This document shows, in pieces, positions 24,775 to 33,981 of a stretch of 64,000 nt of DNA. The notes under the pieces are model-generated. The model did not search any database, had not been told where the DNA came from, and saw only the letters and a program-made list of their open reading frames with translations. The position numbers and the translations under genes were made by a program. How positions within the stretch are numbered: position 1 is the stretch's first letter; the number at the start of each line of letters is the position of its first letter. Source of the DNA: JAPHTQ01 sp050302275 (GTDB lineage Bacteria; Pseudomonadota; Gammaproteobacteria; Thiohalomonadales; Thiohalomonadaceae); assembly GCA_050302275.1 (NCBI GenBank), contig JBNLAT010000001.1, positions 194,489 to 258,488 on the forward strand, given 5' to 3'.

Positions 24775-25413
24775 GTGGCGAAGTTAACCCTTGCATTCAA
24801 GGACACTGTCTTAAAGGTTGTTGTTGTTGAACCCGGCGAAATGCTGATTGGCAGCGACCCCTCATGCAAGGTGTTCATTGACAGTCTGGCCCTGCAGCCG
24901 CGTCACGCCAGCATCACCACGGCACAGCACAAATCCGTCCTGCGCGATCTGAGCGGCGAAGAAGGCGGTACCTTCGTCAACAACAAGAAACTGGAAGGCG
25001 ACTACCAGCTCAAGCACGACGACGAAATTCGTGTTGGCAAGCACACTCTGCTGTTTACTACCGATCCGGCAGACGAACTGGCCGACGATACGCTACCTGA
25101 ACCAATGCTCGATCCGATCGATGAACCGATCATCATTGCCAAAGCCAAGCCCAAAGAGGCCTGGTTACAGCTCATGAACGGTACCAATGTCGGTCGCACC
25201 ATCAGCCTCAGTCGTAACCTGACCAATCTGGGCAAGGCCGGTGTACAGACCGCGGTGATCGCCCGCCGCGGCGACGGTTATTTCCTCTCTCACCTGGAAG
25301 GTGAACGGACCCCGCTGGTCGATGGCAAAAGCATTGGCGAAAATAGCTACAAACTGGAAGACGGGAACGTCATCCAGATCGGTAACGTAAAAATGCAGTT
25401 CACCCTGGTCTAA
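24775..25413 (+). CDS. FHA-domain protein
   Basis: A 212-residue cytoplasmic protein. The N-terminal forkhead-associated domain (about residues 18-90) shows the phosphothreonine-binding pattern: Gly-Ser in MLIGSDPSCKVFI, RHASI, and NNKKLEGDYQLKHDDEIRVG. A second FHA-like fold (about 128-210; GRTISLSRNLTNLGKAG, LEDGNVIQIG) is degenerate: it lacks a clear RHA/I motif. FHA proteins read Ser/Thr phosphorylation, but no kinase is nearby in the window. The start is GTG at 24775. A PilZ gene follows after 25 bases and is likely co-transcribed. Confidence 0.85.
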   Translation: MAKLTLAFKDTVLKVVVVEPGEMLIGSDPSCKVFIDSLALQPRHASITTAQHKSVLRDLSGEEGGTFVNNKKLEGDYQLKHDDEIRVGKHTLLFTTDPADELADDTLPEPMLDPIDEPIIIAKAKPKEAWLQLMNGTNVGRTISLSRNLTNLGKAGVQTAVIARRGDGYFLSHLEGERTPLVDGKSIGENSYKLEDGNVIQIGNVKMQFTLV

Positions 25414-25438
25414 ACCAGGGCAACAGGAGGAGACTGCC

Positions 25439-25816
25439 ATGTCCGATCAACCTCACGATGAGGAACGCCGTCACTTCACCCGCATCCCCATCGACTGCGA
25501 AGCTGTTCTGTATTGCCAGGATGGAGGTGAATTACGCACCACCCTGCAGGACGTCTCACTCAAAGGTGCACTACTAAACCGTCCCTCCGAGTACCCAGGT
25601 GGTACAGGGGAAAAATGTGAGCTTGAACTGCTGTTAGGCGAAACCACGGTAAGCATGCAGGGCAGTATTGTGCATAGCGATGCAAACCAGATTGGCTTCC
25701 GCTGTGACTACATCGATCTGGACAGTATCACGCATCTGAAAAGATTGGTGGAGTTGAACCTGGGCGATGAGGCCGCGCTGGAACGCGAACTTCACGAGCT
25801 GGTCGACAGCGTCTGA
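25439..25816 (+). CDS. PilZ-domain protein
   Basis: A 125-residue stand-alone PilZ protein. The c-di-GMP signature is complete: RRHFTRIPIDC (about residues 10-20) and DVSLKGALL (about 39-47). The strand GSIVHSDANQIGFRCDY follows, and a C-terminal helix (LKRLVELNLGDEAALERELH) extends beyond the domain and may bind a partner. AGGAGG precedes the ATG. It lies directly behind the FHA gene, so phosphorylation reading and c-di-GMP reading may be joined in one output. Confidence 0.88.
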   Translation: MSDQPHDEERRHFTRIPIDCEAVLYCQDGGELRTTLQDVSLKGALLNRPSEYPGGTGEKCELELLLGETTVSMQGSIVHSDANQIGFRCDYIDLDSITHLKRLVELNLGDEAALERELHELVDSV

Positions 25817-25822
25817 GATTGT

Positions 25823-27187
25823 CTACAGGTGAGAGAGTGCCTCTTCGAGGCGATGCACACCGATCACCTCCAAACCTTCCGGTCCCTTTTTCGCGATATT
25901 TGCTGCGGGCACGATGGCGCGGGTAAAGCCGTGCTTGGCTGCTTCCTTGAGCCGTTCCTGACCGTTGGGCACCGGACGGATCTCACCCGCCAGCCCCACC
26001 TCGCCGAAAACCACCAATCCTTGCGGCAACGGTCGATTGCGCAGACTTGAGAGTACCGATAACAATAATGCCAGATCGGCACCGGTCTCACTCACCCGCA
26101 CACCGCCAACCACATTAACGAAGACATCCTGGTCGTGAGTCACGATACCGCCATGACGATGCAGCACCGCCAACAACATTGCCAAACGGTTTTGCTCCAG
26201 GCCAACGGTTACTCGCCGAGGATTGCCAAGATGACTCTCGTCGACCAGCGCCTGCACCTCGACCAACAAAGGCCGACTGCCTTCGATGGTGACCATGATG
26301 GCACTACCGGAAACCTGCTCCTCGTGCTGAGAAAGAAAGATCGCTGAGGGATTGGAGACCTCTTTCAGTCCCAGCTCGGTCATGGCGAAGACACCCAATT
26401 CGTTGACGGCACCAAAACGGTTTTTCACTGCGCGAATCACCCGATAGCGACTGCCGCTATCGCCCTCGAAATAGAGCACCGTATCGACCATGTGCTCCAG
26501 TACACGTGGACCGGCCAGTTGTCCCTCTTTGGTGACGTGACCGACGATGAAGATCGAGGTGCCGCTCTGCTTGGCATAGCGCACCAGTTGCGCCGCACTT
26601 TCGCGTACCTGTGCCACCGAACCGGGTGCGGAAGAGAGTTGATCGGTGTAGAGGGTCTGAATTGAATCGATCACCAACACCTGCGGTCGCTCTTTTAACG
26701 CCGCCTGGATAATGCCTTCAACCCGTGTTTCCGGTAACAGACGGGTATCGAGCGCAGGCAGTTTAAGGCGGTGGGCACGCAAACTGATCTGCTGTGGCGA
26801 TTCTTCACCACTGACATACAGGGTTTTCAACCCATCCCCCAGGGTCGCCAGGGTTTGCAGCAACAGGGTCGATTTACCTATCCCCGGGTCACCACCGAGT
26901 AGCACCACTGAACCGGGCACCATCCCACCGCCCAATACGCGATCAAACTCACCGATCCCAGTCGGCAGACGCTGCACATCGTCGGGGGTGACTTCGGAAA
27001 GGGAGCGAATCGCATTCGCTTCAGCACTGCCTGCGTACCCGGCAAAACGGGCTTCATTGCGTGGCGTTGCCACCACCGCAATTTCCACCAGCGTATTCCA
27101 CGCCTCGCACTCGGGGCACTGCCCCACCCACTTATTGGTCTCTGCACCGCAAGCGGTGCAGGAATAGTTAATCTTTGCTTTGGCCAA
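25823..27187 (-). CDS. radA: DNA repair protein RadA
   Basis: RecA-like helicase/branch-migration factor. The 454-residue protein has a four-cysteine zinc finger (YSCTACG and GQCPECEAW), a RecA-type ATPase core with GGDPGIGKSTLLLQ (about residue 97), the RadA-specific VKNRFGAVNELG (about 259) and a C-terminal Lon-like domain without the protease dyad (VVFGEVGLAGEIRPV). It is convergent with the PilZ gene, with six bases between the stops. Confidence 0.98.
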   Translation of the reverse strand: MAKAKINYSCTACGAETNKWVGQCPECEAWNTLVEIAVVATPRNEARFAGYAGSAEANAIRSLSEVTPDDVQRLPTGIGEFDRVLGGGMVPGSVVLLGGDPGIGKSTLLLQTLATLGDGLKTLYVSGEESPQQISLRAHRLKLPALDTRLLPETRVEGIIQAALKERPQVLVIDSIQTLYTDQLSSAPGSVAQVRESAAQLVRYAKQSGTSIFIVGHVTKEGQLAGPRVLEHMVDTVLYFEGDSGSRYRVIRAVKNRFGAVNELGVFAMTELGLKEVSNPSAIFLSQHEEQVSGSAIMVTIEGSRPLLVEVQALVDESHLGNPRRVTVGLEQNRLAMLLAVLHRHGGIVTHDQDVFVNVVGGVRVSETGADLALLLSVLSSLRNRPLPQGLVVFGEVGLAGEIRPVPNGQERLKEAAKHGFTRAIVPAANIAKKGPEGLEVIGVHRLEEALSHL

Positions 27188-27203
27188 ACGTCTATCTCAC
27201 GAT

Positions 27204-27443
27204 TTACATCAAGAAGTGGTCTTCATCGTCATCATCATCCTGATCCGGAAAGTGCTGTTTCTCCCAATTCTCCTCAACACCACCGCCGCGCAGGCTTAAC
27301 CACATAAAGGCGCCGATAATCAGCACAAACGGTACCAGAACCAAAAGACCGATACGCAGCATACTGCTCTGCAAATCGCAGCCTGTCAGTAGCAACACCA
27401 GCGGCAATATCCCATACCAGCGAAAATGGGTTTCACTCATCAT
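27204..27443 (-). CDS. small two-helix membrane protein
   Basis: A 79-residue protein with two hydrophobic segments (about residues 8-21 and 28-50) and a short acidic tail, FPDQDDDDDEDHFLM. No family is recognised. ATG 27443 is chosen because AAAGGA lies nine bases upstream. The start overlaps the end of the NUDIX gene by eleven bases, so it is probably translated with it. LLLTGCDLQ looks like a lipobox, but it is followed by a second membrane segment, so a lipoprotein is less likely. Confidence 0.6.
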   Translation of the reverse strand: MMSETHFRWYGILPLVLLLTGCDLQSSMLRIGLLVLVPFVLIIGAFMWLSLRGGGVEENWEKQHFPDQDDDDDEDHFLM

Positions 27444-27864
27444 CTCGCATCCTTTCAGCGAACAGTTCATTCAGTGCTCGACGTGTGATGTCACTCAAGT
27501 CCATCGAAGCCAGCTCATCGAAACTTACCCAGCGCGCGGCGACGGCATCATCGGCGGCTTGTGGCTCACCCGCCAGGTAACGGGCATGGAAATCGAGTAC
27601 CACGTAATGGTATTGCAGTTCATCCCTGGCATCACGTTGAATCAACTCGAACTGCCAGGCAAACTCGCCCACCTCAATGCTCACACCCGTCTCTTCGAGA
27701 ATCTCTCTTTGCGCCGCGGCATGCAGTGATTCACCCGGCTGTACCCGCCCGCCGGGGATTGCCCACTGCCCTTTGCCAGGCTCCTGCCCTCGCTGCACCA
27801 GCAGGATCGTATTGTCTCGCACCACGAATGCGCCAACACCGAGTTGTGACCAGTGAGTGGACAA
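27433..27864 (-). CDS. NUDIX hydrolase
   Basis: A 143-residue NUDIX enzyme; the family cleaves nucleoside diphosphates linked to another group. The NUDIX box GGRVQPGESLHAAAQREILEETGV (split here as GGRVQPGESLHA and REILEETGV, about residues 38-61) is intact. The segment WAIPGGRV and the short length resemble ADP-ribose or NADH-type pyrophosphatases, but the substrate is unknown. The start is TTG at 27864 with GGAGGTCG immediately upstream. The small membrane protein gene overlaps its end. Confidence 0.85.
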   Translation of the reverse strand: MSTHWSQLGVGAFVVRDNTILLVQRGQEPGKGQWAIPGGRVQPGESLHAAAQREILEETGVSIEVGEFAWQFELIQRDARDELQYHYVVLDFHARYLAGEPQAADDAVAARWVSFDELASMDLSDITRRALNELFAERMRDDE

Positions 27865-28103
27865 ACGACCTCCAGTGAATAATTTTAAAAGCTTAGCTGT
27901 TTACTACTTTATTTCCGCACAGATATATTCAGCGAAACAGATACCTCTTTTGGACTATGTGTTAGCCATTCAGGAGAGTAAAGAGAGGCACTTATGACAA
28001 AGCGATTATAAACAGCATCCGATTCATTGCTCATCTTAAAATAGCGACATACACTTAAAGATATAACATTTATTACATTTGCCGCTATGGCGATCCAGTT
28101 CCA

Positions 28104-29681
28104 ATGAAAACGTTCAGGCTTATTTTCCTTCTTCTTGTTTCGATCCCAGCAGTCCATGCCGAGACCATACATATCGGTATACTTTCGTTTCAGCCGAAGG
28201 CGGTCGCTAATCAGAAGTGGGCCGCGCTGGGACAGTATCTGCACACAAAACTTCCGGACCACCAATTCGTCATTAGTGCGGAAACCTATAGTGAACTGAA
28301 CGAATCGATCCTCACGCACAAATTCGACTTTGTCCTGACCAATCCGGGGCACTACATCATCACTCGCGACAAACACCTGCTCAGTCAGGCAACCGCGTCT
28401 TTGCTCAACTATGTCGAAGGCAAACCCAGCCCGTTTTTTGGCGGGGTGATTTTTACCCTATCATCGAAACAGAGTGTGATGTCACTGCACGATCTCGCCA
28501 GCAGCACCATCGCCTCACCCGCAGACGAATCTCTGGGCGGTTATCAAATGCAGGCCTATGAACTGCAACAAATGGGAACCAATACCGCAAAGCTCCGTAT
28601 GCACTGGACCGGGATGCCGCACGACAAGGTGGTACGCGCGGTGCTGAACAACGAGGCGGATGTGGGATTTGTCCGTACCGGGGTGATAGAACGCATGGTC
28701 GCCAGCGGGGTTATCCGCAGGGAGCAGATACGCATCCTCAATCCCAAGACCTATCCCAATTTCAGCCAGCTGATATCGACGCCACTCTATCCGGAATGGG
28801 CCTTCGTCCCCTCACTGGGAATCGATCGCGAGTTGGTCAGACAGGTTACGCTGGCGCTGCTGGATATCGCTTCTGACAAAACCGTTACCACCAGGTTGGG
28901 TATCGCCGGTTTCGATGCCACTTACGACTACAGCGGTGTACGCAATGTACTCATGACCCTGGCGCTGCCGCCCTATGACAGCGTCAAATCGGTGGTGATT
29001 GCCAACACCTGGCGCGATAACAAACTGGCTATCCTTATCCTGATTACCTCCATCGTTACGCTGATTCTGCTGGTGCTGTTACTCGTTTTCGGTTACCAGA
29101 AAAACCGCCGACTCTCTTCACAACTGGAAACGCTGTCGATCACCGACCCACTAACCGGGGTACACAACCGCCGCTATTTCGATGAGCAACTGCGTAAACA
29201 GGTCAGTGTGTCTGCTCGACACGACTCATCACTATCGCTGATCATTCTCGACATCGATCACTTCAAGCGAATCAACGATGACTTTGGTCACCAGACCGGC
29301 GATCACATCCTGACCGATGTTGCGAGTATGCTGGAAGGGATGATGCGTCGTTCTGATTTTCTGGCCCGCTACGGCGGCGAAGAGTTCGCCATCATTTCCA
29401 TCGGCAGTCCGCTCACCGACGCGGTATTAATGGCAGAACGAATTTTAAACCGTATTGAAGTGACGACCTTCGAGTACGACTCGATACCCCATCGTCTCAC
29501 GATTAGTGCCGGGGTCGCTGCCTGGAAGGAGTCGATGGGCAACGATGTAGACAAGCTGATCCAGGCTGCGGACGAGGCACTGTACCGTGCCAAACATCAG
29601 GGAAGAAACAGAGTATGTGCCTGCGTCGATGCCGAGTGCGCGCAGGAAATCACGGTGAACAAACCGTCGATTTCGACCTAA
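28104..29681 (+). CDS. diguanylate cyclase with PhnD-like periplasmic sensor
   Basis: A 525-residue one-protein sensor. A signal peptide (residues 1-19, PAVHAE) leads into a periplasmic domain like phosphonate/phosphite binding proteins (PhnD/PtxB; IHIGILSFQPKAVANQKWAA, FDFVLTNPGHYI, about 20-290). A membrane helix (about 308-332) and a GGDEF domain (about 350-510) follow. The catalytic GGEEF is at about 424-428, and an inhibitory RxxD site (RRSD) lies five residues before it, so the enzyme should be active and product-inhibited. Ligand binding should control c-di-GMP synthesis. No transporter gene is adjacent, so the domain is used for sensing only. Confidence 0.9.
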   Translation: MKTFRLIFLLLVSIPAVHAETIHIGILSFQPKAVANQKWAALGQYLHTKLPDHQFVISAETYSELNESILTHKFDFVLTNPGHYIITRDKHLLSQATASLLNYVEGKPSPFFGGVIFTLSSKQSVMSLHDLASSTIASPADESLGGYQMQAYELQQMGTNTAKLRMHWTGMPHDKVVRAVLNNEADVGFVRTGVIERMVASGVIRREQIRILNPKTYPNFSQLISTPLYPEWAFVPSLGIDRELVRQVTLALLDIASDKTVTTRLGIAGFDATYDYSGVRNVLMTLALPPYDSVKSVVIANTWRDNKLAILILITSIVTLILLVLLLVFGYQKNRRLSSQLETLSITDPLTGVHNRRYFDEQLRKQVSVSARHDSSLSLIILDIDHFKRINDDFGHQTGDHILTDVASMLEGMMRRSDFLARYGGEEFAIISIGSPLTDAVLMAERILNRIEVTTFEYDSIPHRLTISAGVAAWKESMGNDVDKLIQAADEALYRAKHQGRNRVCACVDAECAQEITVNKPSIST

Positions 29682-29684
29682 ACG

Positions 29685-30758
29685 CTATCCCTTTTCCAGA
29701 CAACGCACCCTTGAGGTCACACCGCAGAACAGTTCGTAGGCAATAGTACCCGCAGACTCAGCCACTGCCTCGGCAGGTAGCCCTTCTCCCCACAACACCA
29801 CCGAATCACCGACACGGGCATCGGGCTGGTCACGTAGATCCACGGTAATCATATCCATCGATACCCGGCCGATCAGCGGCACGATACGATCATTGACCAG
29901 TACCGGGGTGCCGCTTGGTGCATGGCGTGGATAGCCATCGCCATAGCCCACCGCCACCACACCGACGGGCATGGTCTCGGAGCAGCGCCAGGTGGCACCA
30001 TAACCGATGGCCTCACCCTGTTGGTGCTGTTCGATGGCGATCAGTTGTGAACTAAAGGTCATTACCGGACGCAGATTGTGTTCCGCCGCACGGCCGCCAA
30101 TGAAAGGGGAAACCCCATAAAGCATAATCCCGGGGCGGACGATATCGCCTCGGCTCTCTTCCCATCCGAGTATGCCCGCCGAGTTGGCGATACTCTTCTC
30201 GCCGCCGAGTTCACGGGTCGTCTCGGCAAACACGGCCAGTTGCTTTCGAGTCGCATCGCTCTGCAGATCATCGGCACAGGCCAGATGGGTGAGTTGACCG
30301 AGCGGTGTCACCGATGCCATCCCCTGCAGTCGCTGCCACCAGGCTGCGACCTGCTCAGGGGGAAAACCGAGGCGATGCATCCCGCTATCCACTTTCAACC
30401 AGACGCGGATCGGGCTGGTAAAAGTTGCCTGCGCCAGTGCCTCGATCTGCCAAGGCTGGTGCAACACCAGATCGATACGATGTTCATCGATAAGGGGAAA
30501 CTCGTCGACGTGAAAGAAACCTTCCAGCAGGGTGATCGGCGCCTCAATACCGGCCTTGCGGAGCTGTAGTGCTTCTTCGATGGCAGCGACACCGAAACCA
30601 TCGGCATCGTTCAGGGTATGCGCGACGCGGGCAAGACCATGCCCATAGGCATCCGCTTTCACCGCGGCGATGACCTTGCAGCCTGGGGCAAACTGACGCA
30701 CCTGTTGCAGGTTATGGCGCAGTGCAGTCAGGTCGATCAGGACCTGGGTGGGACGCAT
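29685..30758 (-). CDS. alr: alanine racemase
   Basis: PLP enzyme that makes D-alanine for peptidoglycan. The 357-residue protein has the PLP lysine in AAVKADAYGHG (Lys34) and the second catalytic Tyr region MLYGVSPF and MDMITVDLRD in the C-terminal barrel. The start overlaps the dnaB stop by one base (TGATG), so it is coupled to dnaB, the order also seen in pseudomonads. Confidence 0.96.
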   Translation of the reverse strand: MRPTQVLIDLTALRHNLQQVRQFAPGCKVIAAVKADAYGHGLARVAHTLNDADGFGVAAIEEALQLRKAGIEAPITLLEGFFHVDEFPLIDEHRIDLVLHQPWQIEALAQATFTSPIRVWLKVDSGMHRLGFPPEQVAAWWQRLQGMASVTPLGQLTHLACADDLQSDATRKQLAVFAETTRELGGEKSIANSAGILGWEESRGDIVRPGIMLYGVSPFIGGRAAEHNLRPVMTFSSQLIAIEQHQQGEAIGYGATWRCSETMPVGVVAVGYGDGYPRHAPSGTPVLVNDRIVPLIGRVSMDMITVDLRDQPDARVGDSVVLWGEGLPAEAVAESAGTIAYELFCGVTSRVRCLEKG

Positions 30759-32161
30759 CAGTAATCCTCACCGCCGCCGTATGAGGGATTGTGGGCAAGA
30801 TTTTCGAAACGGGTGAACTGCCCAAGGAAGGCCAGACGGGTGGTGCCGATAGGTCCATTACGCTGCTTACCGATAATGATCTCGGCGGTACCTTTATCAG
30901 CACTATCCTCGTTATAGACCTCATCGCGGTAGATGAAGATGATCACGTCCGCGTCCTGCTCGATCGCACCCGACTCACGCAGATCCGACATCACCGGGCG
31001 CTTGTTCGGGCGCTGCTCCAGTGAGCGGTTGAGCTGCGACAGGGCGATGACCGGCACATTCAACTCTTTTGCCAGGCCCTTCAGTGAACGGGAAATCTCG
31101 GAGATTTCAGTGGCCCGGTTCTCCTTGGAGGAACCCGGCGAACCCTGCATTAGCTGCAGGTAGTCGATGACGATCATGCCCAGACCATGTTCTCTCGCCA
31201 GACGGCGGGCACGGGAGCGCAGCTCGGTCGGCGTCAGGCCCGGGGTGTCATCAATATACATCGGTGCTTCGGAAAGGATACCCACCGCGGAGGTCAGGCG
31301 GGGCCAGTCGTCGTCGGCCAGCTTGCCGGTACGCAGCTTGTGCTGATCGATGCGCCCCAGCGAGGAGATCATACGCATTGCCAGCTGCTCGCCAGGCATC
31401 TCCATGGAGAAAACAGCCACCGGCTGCTGCGCCTTAATCGCCGCGTTCTCGGCAAGGTTCATGGCGAAGGTGGTTTTACCCATGGAGGGACGACCGGCAA
31501 CGATGACCAAATCGGAACGCTGCAGGCCCGAGGTCTTCTCGTCGAAATCATCAAAACCGGAGGAAATCCCGGTGATCGGGTTGTCCTGGGTAAACAGGTA
31601 GTCGATCCGCTCCACTGCCTGGGTTAGCAGCTCTTTCATCCCGACAAAACCGCGCTTGCCGCGATTACCCTGCTCGGCGATCTGGAATACCCGTCGCTCG
31701 GCGTCATCCAGCAGTTCACTGACGTTACGACCATCCGGGTGGAAGGCGTTGTCGGCAACCTCGTTGGCTACCTTGATCAGCTGACGCAGTACGGAACGCT
31801 CGCGGACGATACCCGCATAGGATTTGATATTGGCGGCGCTGGGGGTATTGCCGGCTAGGGCACCGAGGTAGTTGATCCCGCCGACATTCTCCAGCTCGCC
31901 CTTCTTGTCCAGCCGTTCGGCCAGGGTTACCACATCGAAGGGGGCGCTATCCGCCGCCAGATGGGCGATAGCAGAGAAGATCAAACGGTGGTCGCGGCGG
32001 TAGAAATCTTCTTCAGTAACGATGTCGCTGACCCGGTCCCAGGCAGCGTTGTCGAGCATCAGGCCGCCCAGCAGCGACTGCTCCGCCTCAATCGAATGGG
32101 GCGGAACCTTGAGGGCCTCGGTGGCCGCATCTCGGTTGAGTGGAACCAGGGTTTCCGGCAT
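30758..32161 (-). CDS. dnaB: replicative DNA helicase DnaB
   Basis: Hexameric fork helicase. The 467-residue protein has the N-terminal DnaG-interacting domain (PHSIEAEQSLLGGLMLDNAA) and the RecA-like motor with Walker A GRPSMGKTTFAMN (about 213), VIDYLQLM, and SQLNRSLEQRPNKRP. No intein interrupts it. It is upstream of alr and downstream of rplI; the rplI terminator lies between, so it needs its own promoter or read-through. Confidence 0.98.
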   Translation of the reverse strand: MPETLVPLNRDAATEALKVPPHSIEAEQSLLGGLMLDNAAWDRVSDIVTEEDFYRRDHRLIFSAIAHLAADSAPFDVVTLAERLDKKGELENVGGINYLGALAGNTPSAANIKSYAGIVRERSVLRQLIKVANEVADNAFHPDGRNVSELLDDAERRVFQIAEQGNRGKRGFVGMKELLTQAVERIDYLFTQDNPITGISSGFDDFDEKTSGLQRSDLVIVAGRPSMGKTTFAMNLAENAAIKAQQPVAVFSMEMPGEQLAMRMISSLGRIDQHKLRTGKLADDDWPRLTSAVGILSEAPMYIDDTPGLTPTELRSRARRLAREHGLGMIVIDYLQLMQGSPGSSKENRATEISEISRSLKGLAKELNVPVIALSQLNRSLEQRPNKRPVMSDLRESGAIEQDADVIIFIYRDEVYNEDSADKGTAEIIIGKQRNGPIGTTRLAFLGQFTRFENLAHNPSYGGGEDY

Positions 32162-32237
32162 TTTCAGCCTCTGTTATCGCCCGCGCACGGAGAGTTAGAG
32201 AATGCCGAACAGGGCGGTCGCTGTAAAGCGTAGAGAT

Positions 32238-32270
32238 CAAAAAACCGCACCACCGTAAGCGGTGGCGCGG
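32238..32270 (-). terminator. intrinsic terminator of rplI
   Basis: On the minus strand an 11-bp stem (32260-32270 with 32245-32255, one G-U pair) carries a short loop and is followed by six T. It ends the rpsF-rpsR-DUF2232-rplI unit before dnaB. Confidence 0.85.
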
Positions 32271-32282
32271 TTTCAATACGAC

Positions 32283-32732
32283 CTACTCGGCTACGACGGT
32301 TACCTTAACGGTCTGTTCAACGTCGTTGTGCAGCTGCACCATCAGGTCATATTCACCAATCGCGCGAATCGGACCTTCCGGCAGCTTCACTTCGCTCTTG
32401 GCCACTTCCACGCCACCGGCGCAGATGGCATCGGCAATATCGGCAGCGGTGACAGAACCGAACAGCTTGCCTTCTTCGCCTGCATTGGCAGCGATACTCA
32501 CGCCACCCAGAGCGGCCAGCTTCTCGGCACGGGCCTGGGCCTCTGCGATCTGCTCGGCGACCTTGGCTTCCAGCTCGGCACGACGCTCTTCGAACTTGGC
32601 AACGTTATCTTTGGTTGCCATAACCGCTTTGCCCTTGGGCAGCAGGAAGTTACGTGCATAGCCCGATTTCACCTTGACCTGGTCACCCAGGTTGCCCAGG
32701 TTAATTACCTTTTCCAGCAAAATTACGTCCAT
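32283..32732 (-). CDS. rplI: 50S ribosomal protein L9
   Basis: ATG 32732, preceded by GAGGTGG, gives 149 residues, the same as E. coli L9; an upstream GTG is in frame but overlaps that ribosome site. The N-terminus MDVILLEKVINLGNLGDQVK and the segment GYARNFLLPKGKAVMAT are diagnostic, followed by the long connecting helix and C-terminal domain. Confidence 0.97.
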   Translation of the reverse strand: MDVILLEKVINLGNLGDQVKVKSGYARNFLLPKGKAVMATKDNVAKFEERRAELEAKVAEQIAEAQARAEKLAALGGVSIAANAGEEGKLFGSVTAADIADAICAGGVEVAKSEVKLPEGPIRAIGEYDLMVQLHNDVEQTVKVTVVAE

Positions 32733-32788
32733 CGTTCCCACCTCGTTTACTTTATCTCTGTAGTAACCGCGACCGCTGCCGCAGCTAC

Positions 32789-33709
32789 CTAATCGTTATC
32801 GACCCCGGCCTTTCTGGCAAAGAGTCGGCGAAAATCAAACCAGTTATCCATTGCGCCAATGAAACCCAGCAGCAACAGCATGTGTCCGTTAGCGACCACC
32901 AGCAGCAGGTAGAGCGCTACCAGCCAGCCACCGTCCATCCCGCGCGAGCGGACCAGGGCATGGGCCACTGCCAGCGCCTGCACAACAAAGGGCACCAGCA
33001 ATACCACGAAGATGTCCTGAAACAACAGGCCACCGACACCGAAGGCAAACAGCAGCAACACTGCCATGAAGCCCGCGGTCAGGGTGCGTCCCAGACGCAG
33101 GACGCGAAACTCTTCGCCAAAACCGCCCGGGTTGTAGAGCATCGCCTGCCACCAGCGTCCTAGAAACAGACTGCCGATCAGGCTGGCACTCAACGCGGCG
33201 GCGACACCGCCGGTCATCAGGCTGGCAATCAGCTTCAGGTTTTGCAGAAACAGCATCCGCTCCGCCTCGCTCAGCTGGCCGATGCTGCTCTTCAGCGCAT
33301 CCTGCAGCACACCGTGCCACCACTGGGTCGGGTCATCGCTCCCCAGATGGAAAGCCAGCACCGTCATCACCCCAAACAGGGAAGCCAGCAGCAGGCTGCG
33401 TACTTCACTGGCGGTACGCCTCAGGCTCACCGCCATGCCCCACAACGGGAGCCAGAAGGTAACGCCTATCAGCAGACCAGCCAGGGAGTTGCCGATCAAC
33501 ACCGTACCCAGCAGGCCGGTGGCAACCACCGCCCCGAGGATCAGCAGCAAACCTTGCCGCCATCCCATGCGCAGGGTGACCAGCGCCAGCGCCGCACCAC
33601 CCAGATATCCCAGCGGCGGCAGGATCAGCGACAACAGCGCCGATACCGCCACCACCAGTACCGCCTGCAACGGCCCCTTGGCAACATATGCCGCGAGGAA
33701 ACGCATCAT
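32789..33709 (-). CDS. DUF2232 (YybS-like) membrane protein
   Basis: A 306-residue integral membrane protein with about eight hydrophobic helices. It occupies the place between rpsR and rplI where many gammaproteobacteria carry a DUF2232 gene. The family is related in sequence style to YybS of Bacillus, whose function is unknown. Motif-like stretches include the helix LGYLGGAALALVTLRMGW and, near the C-terminus, GFIGAMDNWFDFRRL. It probably lies in one operon with the ribosomal protein genes. Confidence 0.8.
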   Translation of the reverse strand: MMRFLAAYVAKGPLQAVLVVAVSALLSLILPPLGYLGGAALALVTLRMGWRQGLLLILGAVVATGLLGTVLIGNSLAGLLIGVTFWLPLWGMAVSLRRTASEVRSLLLASLFGVMTVLAFHLGSDDPTQWWHGVLQDALKSSIGQLSEAERMLFLQNLKLIASLMTGGVAAALSASLIGSLFLGRWWQAMLYNPGGFGEEFRVLRLGRTLTAGFMAVLLLFAFGVGGLLFQDIFVVLLVPFVVQALAVAHALVRSRGMDGGWLVALYLLLVVANGHMLLLLGFIGAMDNWFDFRRLFARKAGVDND

Positions 33710-33732
33710 ACTACTGCAGGCGACGATTCCCC

Positions 33733-33957
33733 TTAGTGGGAATCGGAGTAAGGCAGCAGGGCCAGGTAACGGGCGCGCTTGATCGCGGTGGCGAGCTGAC
33801 GCTGGTACTTGGCGCTGGTACCGGTAATGCGGCTGGGGACAATCTTGCCGCTTTCGGTAACGTAGTTTTTCAGGGTGCCGAGATCTTTGTAATCGATCTG
33901 TTTAATGCCTTCGGCGGTAAAACGGCAGTACTTCTTACGGCGAAAGAAACGTGACAT
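33733..33957 (-). CDS. rpsR: 30S ribosomal protein S18
   Basis: A 74-residue protein that pairs with S6 on the 30S platform. Conserved RRKKYCRFTAEG, IDYKDLGTLKNYV and ITGTSAKYQRQLATAIKRAR are all present. It sits 24 bases after rpsF. Confidence 0.98.
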   Translation of the reverse strand: MSRFFRRKKYCRFTAEGIKQIDYKDLGTLKNYVTESGKIVPSRITGTSAKYQRQLATAIKRARYLALLPYSDSH

Positions 33958-33981
33958 GTTCAGTTACTCCGGAATTCAGTG

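Noticed and set aside
27909..28376. 155-residue minus-strand frame over the start of the PhnD-GGDEF gene
   Set aside because: It overlaps the signal peptide and sensor codons of a clear gene and shows no family pattern.
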